A stretch of 10,784 bases of DNA from JAWLDB01 sp041686915 (GTDB lineage Bacteria > Bacillota > UBA994 > UBA5500): contig JAWLDB010000087.1 in assembly GCA_041686915.1 (NCBI GenBank), forward strand, positions 1 to 10,784, in the 5' to 3' direction. A model generated the notes under the pieces. That model did not search any database, was not told the origin of the DNA, and was given only the letters and a program-made list of their open reading frames with translations. Positions 6,705 through 10,784 of the stretch are shown in pieces. A program made the translations under genes and the position numbers. The stretch's first letter is position 1, and every line of letters starts with the position of its first letter.

Positions 6705-7609
6705 TAGACTTGAGCGTTGATCTGGGGCGTGGCTTGGTGCTCAAAAACCCAGTGATGACGGCATCCGGCACGTTCGGCTACGGCGTGGAGTTTCTACCCT
6801 ATGGCGACATCGGTCAATTAGGCGGCGTTGTGGTGAAGGGTACCACTCTAGCGCCCCGCGCTGGTAACCCACCACAACGGGTGGTTGAAACTGCCGCAGG
6901 AATGTTGAACTCGATAGGCCTGCAGAACCCTGGTGTTCATCACTTCATCGACAACTACCTTCCCCAGTTGCAGGACCTAGGTGTTACTACGATAGTTAAT
7001 GTTGCAGGCAACACCGTCAGCGAATACTGTCAGATGGTTGAGCTGCTTGACATGCCTGGAGTTGCTGCTATCGAGCTGAATATCTCTTGCCCCAATGTAA
7101 AAGCGGGCGGGATGGCGTTTGGCACCAGCTGCGTAAGCGCTACTGAGGTTGTAGGGCAGGTACGTCAGCGCACCGAGCTGCCGTTAATGGTAAAGCTCTC
7201 TCCCAACGTGACTGACGTTGTAGAGATTGCCAAGGCCGTAGAAGCCGCCGGTGCGGATAGCATATCGCTAGTCAACACTTTCCTGGGCATGGCCGTCGAC
7301 CTCCGCAGCCGTCGCCCGGTTCTGGGTAATGTGGTAGCCGGCCTTTCCGGTCCCGCTATCAAACCGCTGGCATTGCGCATGGTCTGGCAAGTAGCCCGGG
7401 CAGTGAAAGTTCCAGTTGTGGGTCTAGGCGGCATCATGAGCGCAGAGGATGCGCTTGAGTTTTTACTTTGCGGTGCCAGTGCAGTACAGATAGGAACTGC
7501 CAATTTCGTAGATCCGACCATCAGTTGGCAAATAGTTGCCGGGATTGCTGCCCACCTGGAGCGTATAGGCATGACTCTAGAAGAGTTTACCGGGAGCCTG
7601 CAGCTGTAG
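6701..7609 (+). CDS. pyrD: Dihydroorotate dehydrogenase B, catalytic (FMN) subunit
   Basis: PyrD oxidises dihydroorotate to orotate in the cytoplasm as a complex with PyrK. The 302-residue protein is full length for class 1B. It has PVMTASGTFGYGVEF, VVKGTTLAPRAGNPPQR, the AAGMLNSIGLQNPG loop, and NISCPNVKAGGMAFG with the active-site base Cys130 (Cys rather than Ser distinguishes class 1 from class 2 enzymes). The FMN phosphate-binding blocks GLGGI and QIGTANF come later. The start ATG 6701 overlaps the pyrK stop as ATGA, and GGGGGGAGG (6682-6690) lies 10 bases upstream. pyrF and pyrE, which follow in Bacillus, are absent: a terminator and a convergent gene come next. Confidence 0.96.
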   Translation: MIDLSVDLGRGLVLKNPVMTASGTFGYGVEFLPYGDIGQLGGVVVKGTTLAPRAGNPPQRVVETAAGMLNSIGLQNPGVHHFIDNYLPQLQDLGVTTIVNVAGNTVSEYCQMVELLDMPGVAAIELNISCPNVKAGGMAFGTSCVSATEVVGQVRQRTELPLMVKLSPNVTDVVEIAKAVEAAGADSISLVNTFLGMAVDLRSRRPVLGNVVAGLSGPAIKPLALRMVWQVARAVKVPVVGLGGIMSAEDALEFLLCGASAVQIGTANFVDPTISWQIVAGIAAHLERIGMTLEEFTGSLQL

Positions 7610-7624
7610 AACTGCATGTAAAGC

Positions 7625-7656
7625 AATGGCCGCCATGGTTTCATGGCGGCCATTTT
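7625..7656 (+). terminator. Intrinsic terminator after pyrD
   Basis: A perfect 13-base-pair stem (AATGGCCGCCATG at 7625-7637 with CATGGCGGCCATT at 7642-7654) around a 4-base loop is followed by TTTT. It lies between the ends of pyrD and the minus-strand gene. On the opposite strand the tail is poorer (TTGCTTT), so it should serve pyrCKD best but may also stop the convergent transcript. Confidence 0.88.
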
Positions 7657-7669
7657 CATTCAGGTAAGG

Positions 7670-8575
7670 CTACTCATCGTTTAACGGAAAGCCCGCTAGA
7701 CGTCGGCTGAACAGTAGAGGTAACCTAAAGGCCCTCTCGTCCAGAACCCGTTTATCAGGTATGAACTGCACACTGTCGATGTAGCAGCGGCCGGTGGCAG
7801 CCAGGGTTAGCTTTAACTCTACTTCACCCAGACAACCGATTTGCCTTTCCAACTCGTACACTGCCCGGTGGCAGAACTCAGAGATTGCTCCCTTTGGCTG
7901 CAGGGCAGGATGACAGGTTATATGCCATAATCCCTGGTCGTCGCGCTGCATCAGCACTGTTACCTCACCCACTGTCGGCCAGCCCGGGTGGTATTCGCCC
8001 GGTTCAAACACACTCGTTAGCAGAGCTACTCCATCGACTGAAACTGCCTGGTTCACCGGTCTTACTCCCGCGCGCAGCAGTTGTTGCCTAAGCTCAGGTG
8101 CACACTGCTTTGTCTGGTCGTAGATAACATCAGGCAGTGGCATGGCCCGGCACTCCCAGCTTGGGGATGGAGAGAAAGCCAGCGCCGAGACTTGGCCTGT
8201 TGGTAGGTGGACATCCTCAGGCTGAAAGAAATAGAGCAGGCACCCGACTGTCTCATTTGCCGTGAGCAGCTTTCTAGCCTGCGAGCAAGATAAGACATCG
8301 CTCCGGTTACGCACCAGCACCCCTACTAAAGGCCCCAGGATAATGCGGCGCCCGCTCACATAGGCTCCAGGGTTCAGGCCTGGCCTTAGGCCAGAACGGT
8401 GTAGCAGCGCCTTATGCATACGTAGCGTTCTGGGAGGCAGATAATGAGCAGCAGTCACAGTCACCGGTTTGGTCAACTGGCCTACTTTCAGCTCACTTAT
8501 CCCTACATCCACGCCACAACTCGACTCGACCCAATCAGGCTCACCCGTTGTTCTGGTCAAGAGCCACACTCTCAT
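7670..8575 (-). CDS. YheC/YheD-family (endospore coat-associated) protein, apparently degenerate
   Basis: The 301-residue product follows the YheC/YheD pattern. A small N-terminal barrel ends in LGPLVGVLV (about 80-88). The block YFFQPEDVHLPTG...W..RAMPLPDVIYDQ (about 115-154) corresponds to the family's Phe-Ser-Pro-x-Asp...Pro-x-Pro-Asp-Val-Val-Tyr-Asp-Arg region, and VLMQRDDQGLWHITCHPAL (about 207-225) to its Gln-Lys-Asp-x-x-Gly-x-Trp-x-Val-Thr strand. The family members I know are longer and carry an ATP-grasp domain. Here the middle, with the nucleotide-binding lysines and glycine-rich loop, seems missing after residue 160. The C-terminal metal-binding Glu-Val-Asn-x-x-Pro is replaced by a Ser-Val-Gln segment near 268-270. 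The start is ATG 8575 with AGGGGGTGA on the minus strand six bases upstream. No promoter is clear. Family members are linked to spore coats; activity here is doubtful. Confidence 0.6.
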   Translation of the reverse strand: MRVWLLTRTTGEPDWVESSCGVDVGISELKVGQLTKPVTVTAAHYLPPRTLRMHKALLHRSGLRPGLNPGAYVSGRRIILGPLVGVLVRNRSDVLSCSQARKLLTANETVGCLLYFFQPEDVHLPTGQVSALAFSPSPSWECRAMPLPDVIYDQTKQCAPELRQQLLRAGVRPVNQAVSVDGVALLTSVFEPGEYHPGWPTVGEVTVLMQRDDQGLWHITCHPALQPKGAISEFCHRAVYELERQIGCLGEVELKLTLAATGRCYIDSVQFIPDKRVLDERAFRLPLLFSRRLAGFPLNDE

Positions 8576-8581
8576 TGATTG

Positions 8582-8707
8582 TCACCCCCTTTTCTTAGAC
8601 TCATTGTCTACTGAAACAATTGCAGCTAGTTCAGCTAGACGGTAGTACATCTTATTCGTGTAGACAAGAAAATGTCCATGCATGGTTTCACAGGATAGAA
8701 GATTCAT
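8582..8707 (-). CDS. Candidate small ORF ahead of the YheC-like gene (doubtful)
   Basis: A 41-codon minus-strand frame from ATG 8707 ends in a TGA that overlaps the ribosome site of the YheC-like gene, six bases before its start. That is operon-like spacing. The encoded end (MYYRLAELAAIVSVDNES and a basic tail) has an amphipathic look. However, no Shine-Dalgarno site precedes this ATG or any other start in the frame (which runs open to a GTG at 8794, overlapping the proBA promoter), and I recognise no family. It could equally be untranslated leader of the YheC-like mRNA. Confidence 0.2.
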   Translation of the reverse strand: MNLLSCETMHGHFLVYTNKMYYRLAELAAIVSVDNESKKRG

Positions 8708-8752
8708 GTAGGGAGCGAGTGCGGGAAAGTATTGGTAAACTGGCATTTGGGG

Positions 8753-8781
8753 TTGCCAGGAGAGAATGTAGCGTGCATAAT
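8753..8781 (+). promoter_or_regulatory. Likely promoter of the T-box proBA transcript
   Basis: TTGCCA (8753-8758) and CATAAT (8776-8781) are 17 bases apart. A start near 8788 would place the first nucleotides just upstream of the base of T-box stem I, as expected. Each hexamer has one departure from consensus. Confidence 0.55.
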
Positions 8782-8800
8782 TATGTACAAACACGCGTAA

Positions 8801-9019
8801 GAGCTATGACGGGGACCAGTAGGTCATTTCACCTGGTTAAGAGAGGAGTGCCCTTGGCTGCAAGACACTCTCCAGCAGTTGACCGAAACCCATCCCAAGA
8901 GCCGCCAATGAACTTGGCCGGATTCCTCCGTTAACAGGAACTAATGAGGGGCCTTTATGCCCAAAATCAGGTGGTACCACGATCACTCCTTCGTCCTGAC
9001 CGGATAGAGGGGTGTTTTT
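8801..9019 (+). ncRNA. T-box leader specific for tRNA-Pro, controlling proBA
   Basis: Stem I: GGGA 8812-8815 pairs with TCCC 8893-8896, and GGTCA 8822-8826 with TGACC 8880-8884. They enclose the specifier loop, with AGTA (8818-8821) opposite GAA (8885-8887), the usual S-turn. The 3' strand then reads A-CCC-A, placing the proline codon CCC (8889-8891) before the conserved purine. Below it, TATGAC facing AAGAG fits the kink-turn, and GAGTG/CACTC forms the distal arm. A stem-II-like element pairs 8925-8933 with 8942-8949 (one bulge), and GGGC/GCCC (8949-8962) can form stem III. The T-box AGGTGGTACCACGA is at 8969-8982, with TGGT as acceptor-end bulge matching a discriminator A. Uncharged tRNA-Pro should stabilise the antiterminator (CAGG 8968-8971 with CCTG 8995-8998) and turn on proline synthesis. 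A proBA T-box is known in Bacillus. Confidence 0.93.
8984..9019 (+). terminator. Intrinsic terminator of the T-box leader
   Basis: CACTCCTTCGTCC at 8984-8996 pairs with the segment 9002-9014 (GGATAGAGGGGTG) in twelve of thirteen positions, counting G-U pairs. It has a 5-base loop and a TTTTTATTT tail from 9015. Its 5' arm shares CGTCC with the antiterminator, so the two folds exclude each other. It ends 30 bases before proB. Confidence 0.9.
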
Positions 9020-9049
9020 ATTTACTAACTTTGAAAGGCTGGCAGAGAC

Positions 9050-9847
9050 ATGAGGTATGTTATCAAAATTGGGAGTAGCTCTTTAACGCTGCCGGATGGC
9101 GATCTGAACAAATTCGCAATGTCACGGTACGTCTCGGGATTGGCTCAATTAGTGTTGGACGGCCACGAGGTTGTATTGGTAACTTCGGGGGCCGTGGCTG
9201 CGGGCTATGGGAGGGCAGGCTTCCAGAAGCGACCAAGTCGACTAGTGGAAAAGCAGGCCGCAGCGGCAATTGGCCAGTGTTTGTTGGTGCACGAGTATCA
9301 CCAACTCTTTGCTCCCTATGGAATAGCCACAGCGCAAATACTCCTTACTGCTGAAGATCTACACAGTGAGACCAGATGCCGGAATGCAGTTACTACCTTG
9401 GAGTATCTGCTGTCCTTAGGGGTCGTCCCAATCATCAATGAGAATGACACAGTCGCTGTGGAAGAACTGACATTTGGCGATAATGATCAACTGTCCGCCA
9501 TGGTTGCTACCAGTATCTCAGCTAATGGGCTCGTTTTGATCACGGACACTGACGGCTTGTACAATATGAACCCCCACCAACATAGTTCTGCGACTCGACT
9601 CCAGCAGGTAGCCGTGTGGGATGACGGGTTGCTGGATCTCGCGGAAGGTAGTAGCGAAGTAGGCTCGGGTGGCATGCGCAGTAAACTTCTAGCCACCGCC
9701 CGTGTACTGCAGGCCGGTATCCCATGTTTCATCGGCAAAGCTCACTCTCCAGGCGAACTGCTGTCAATCTTTTCAGGTGGAGGCTGTGGTACTTATTTTG
9801 GAGGTCACCTCACCGAAAGGGCCTTTACAGAATGTTCAAGAGCTTAA
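9050..9847 (+). CDS. proB: Glutamate 5-kinase
   Basis: ProB phosphorylates glutamate to gamma-glutamyl phosphate, the first step of proline synthesis. The 265-residue product is a complete amino-acid-kinase domain: VIKIGSSSL at the start (phosphate loop), LVTSGAVAAG, INENDTVAVEE, FGDNDQLSA, ITDTDGLYNMNP and GSGGMRSKLLA. It ends where the kinase domain ends, so the C-terminal PUA domain of longer homologues such as E. coli ProB is absent. Short PUA-less forms are known, so this need not be a truncation. The start is ATG 9050. The ribosome site is modest (GAAAGG at 9033-9038, 11 bases away), but no better start exists between the T-box terminator and the conserved N-terminus. proA follows after 22 bases. 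Confidence 0.95.
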   Translation: MRYVIKIGSSSLTLPDGDLNKFAMSRYVSGLAQLVLDGHEVVLVTSGAVAAGYGRAGFQKRPSRLVEKQAAAAIGQCLLVHEYHQLFAPYGIATAQILLTAEDLHSETRCRNAVTTLEYLLSLGVVPIINENDTVAVEELTFGDNDQLSAMVATSISANGLVLITDTDGLYNMNPHQHSSATRLQQVAVWDDGLLDLAEGSSEVGSGGMRSKLLATARVLQAGIPCFIGKAHSPGELLSIFSGGGCGTYFGGHLTERAFTECSRA

Positions 9848-9869
9848 ACGAGCAGGAGGCGATCCAGCC

Positions 9870-10784
9870 ATGCAAATAAGTCTACGAGACCAGGGTAGCA
9901 AGGCTAAACAAGCCAGCGTGCACCTATCCAAGTGCGATGCTGCTATGCGCGCCAGAGCGTTATACGGACTGGCCGACCACATTGAAAGCCAAGTGCAATT
10001 CCTTCTGACGATTAACGCAGACGAGGTTAGTGAACACGCCGCAATGGGTATGACGCCAGCCTTGCAGGACAGGCTTCGGTTAACACCTGCTCGTGTGGCG
10101 GATATGGTAGCCAGTGCAAGGAAGATTGCAGCAATGCCTGAGGTTGTGGGCCAAACAATTTCCAGCTGGCAGACTGATCAGGGCTTACAGGTACAGCAGG
10201 TGCGCGTGCCTTTGGGAGTGGTAGGCATAATTTATGAGGCCCGCCCCAACGTCACACTCGACTCTGTCGCGCTTTGCTTGAAGACGGGTAACAGTGTAGT
10301 TTTACGCGGCAGCAGGCATGCCCTAAGAACAAACGCCTGGTTAGTGCGTGAAATTCGAGGCGTGTTAACTGAGCATGGGCTGCCTGAGGACGCAGTGCAG
10401 TTGGTAGAGGATGTTTCTCGTCAGTCTGTTCCTATGCTTGCGCGCATGAGAGAGTACATTGATGTCGTTATCCCGAGGGGTGGCTCGGGACTAATCCAGA
10501 CCGTCATTGAACAGGCTACAGTGCCGGTTATAGAAACGGGTGCAGGCATATGCCATCTTTACATTGATGAGAGTGCTCCAGTTGAGATGGCCATTGATGT
10601 AGCGATTAACGCCAAGTGCAGCCGTCCTTCCGTTTGTAACTCGATTGAGACCATACTGTTGCACGAAAACTGGGTGGAGCGCAATTTTGTACAGCTGGCC
10701 GAAAAACTAGCCGAGCAGGGTGTTGAACTACGCCTGTGTGACCGACTGCATCAACACTATCCAAGCGCCAGGTTAGCTACTGAT
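9870..10784 (+). CDS. proA: Glutamate-5-semialdehyde dehydrogenase (gamma-glutamyl phosphate reductase), 3' end outside window
   Basis: ProA reduces gamma-glutamyl phosphate with NADPH to glutamate-5-semialdehyde, which cyclises to the proline precursor. The visible 305 residues are open to the window edge, against a usual length of about 415, so roughly the last quarter is missing. Conserved blocks in order are PLGVVGIIYEARPNVTLD (about 115-132), CLKTGN and LRGSRHA (the usual form is closer to LRGGSEA), VIPRGGSGLI, VIETGAGICHLYID, and the active-site block NAKCSRPSVCNSIETILLH with catalytic Cys256. The start is ATG 9870, with AGGAGG at 9854-9859 ten bases upstream. It is co-transcribed with proB under the proline T-box. 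Whether proC follows cannot be seen. Confidence 0.94.
   Translation, partial: MQISLRDQGSKAKQASVHLSKCDAAMRARALYGLADHIESQVQFLLTINADEVSEHAAMGMTPALQDRLRLTPARVADMVASARKIAAMPEVVGQTISSWQTDQGLQVQQVRVPLGVVGIIYEARPNVTLDSVALCLKTGNSVVLRGSRHALRTNAWLVREIRGVLTEHGLPEDAVQLVEDVSRQSVPMLARMREYIDVVIPRGGSGLIQTVIEQATVPVIETGAGICHLYIDESAPVEMAIDVAINAKCSRPSVCNSIETILLHENWVERNFVQLAEKLAEQGVELRLCDRLHQHYPSARLATD

Noticed and set aside
7165..7659. Minus-strand open frame of 164 codons opposite the end of pyrD
   Set aside because: It is antisense to conserved pyrD sequence and starts beyond the terminator hairpin, with shadow-frame composition.
8620..8934. Plus-strand open frame of 104 codons upstream of proB
   Set aside because: It runs through the T-box promoter and stem I, whose RNA pairing explains the sequence. 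It has no ribosome site and a protein-unlike composition.

Overview
The window is an ordinary-looking chromosomal stretch from what is most probably a spore-forming, Clostridia-type member of the Firmicutes. The evidence is the gene order (DUF5665 membrane protein, YteA/YlyA-type zinc-finger protein, lspA, rluD/ylyB, pyrR, uracil permease, pyrCKD), which parallels the ylyA-lspA-ylyB-pyrR-pyrP region of Bacillus subtilis. Further evidence is the use of PyrR RNA attenuation and a T-box, strong purine-rich Shine-Dalgarno sites, GTG starts, the two-subunit NAD-type dihydroorotate dehydrogenase (pyrK plus pyrD), and a YheC/YheD-family spore-coat-associated protein. Base composition is balanced to slightly GC-rich, and no mobile element, CRISPR array, tRNA or rRNA gene is seen.

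Layout. Positions 1-1003 hold a small membrane protein and a TraR/DksA-type zinc-finger protein with a good Shine-Dalgarno site between them. A likely promoter at 1009-1037 drives lspA (1066-1515), which overlaps rluD (1512-2429) by four bases. Positions 2430-2641 hold a promoter and a complete PyrR attenuator: binding hairpin, an antiterminator that can be drawn base by base, and a terminator. pyrR (2642-3187), uraA (3253-4551) with its own likely promoter and a terminator, and then pyrC-pyrK-pyrD (4634-7609, overlapping genes) follow, closed by a strong hairpin terminator. A minus-strand YheC/YheD-like gene (7670-8575) converges on pyrD. Divergent from it, a promoter and a proline-specific T-box leader (about 8788-9019) precede proB (9050-9847) and proA (9870 to the window edge, partial).

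How the parts work together. PyrR senses uridine nucleotides and folds the leader RNA so that the terminator forms when UMP is plentiful, lowering pyrR expression and that of whatever reads on from it. UraA imports uracil. PyrC, PyrK and PyrD carry out the dihydroorotase and dihydroorotate dehydrogenase steps of de novo UMP synthesis. The genes for the other steps (carAB, pyrB, pyrE, pyrF) are not in this cluster. ProB and ProA make glutamate-5-semialdehyde for proline synthesis, and their T-box carries a CCC specifier, so transcription should rise when uncharged tRNA-Pro accumulates.

Most of the window is conserved housekeeping. The items most worth a second look are the YheC/YheD-like protein, which appears to lack the core of its ATP-grasp domain, the rearranged pyr cluster, and the fully drawable PyrR and T-box switches. 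I do not see a previously undescribed defence or mobile system here.
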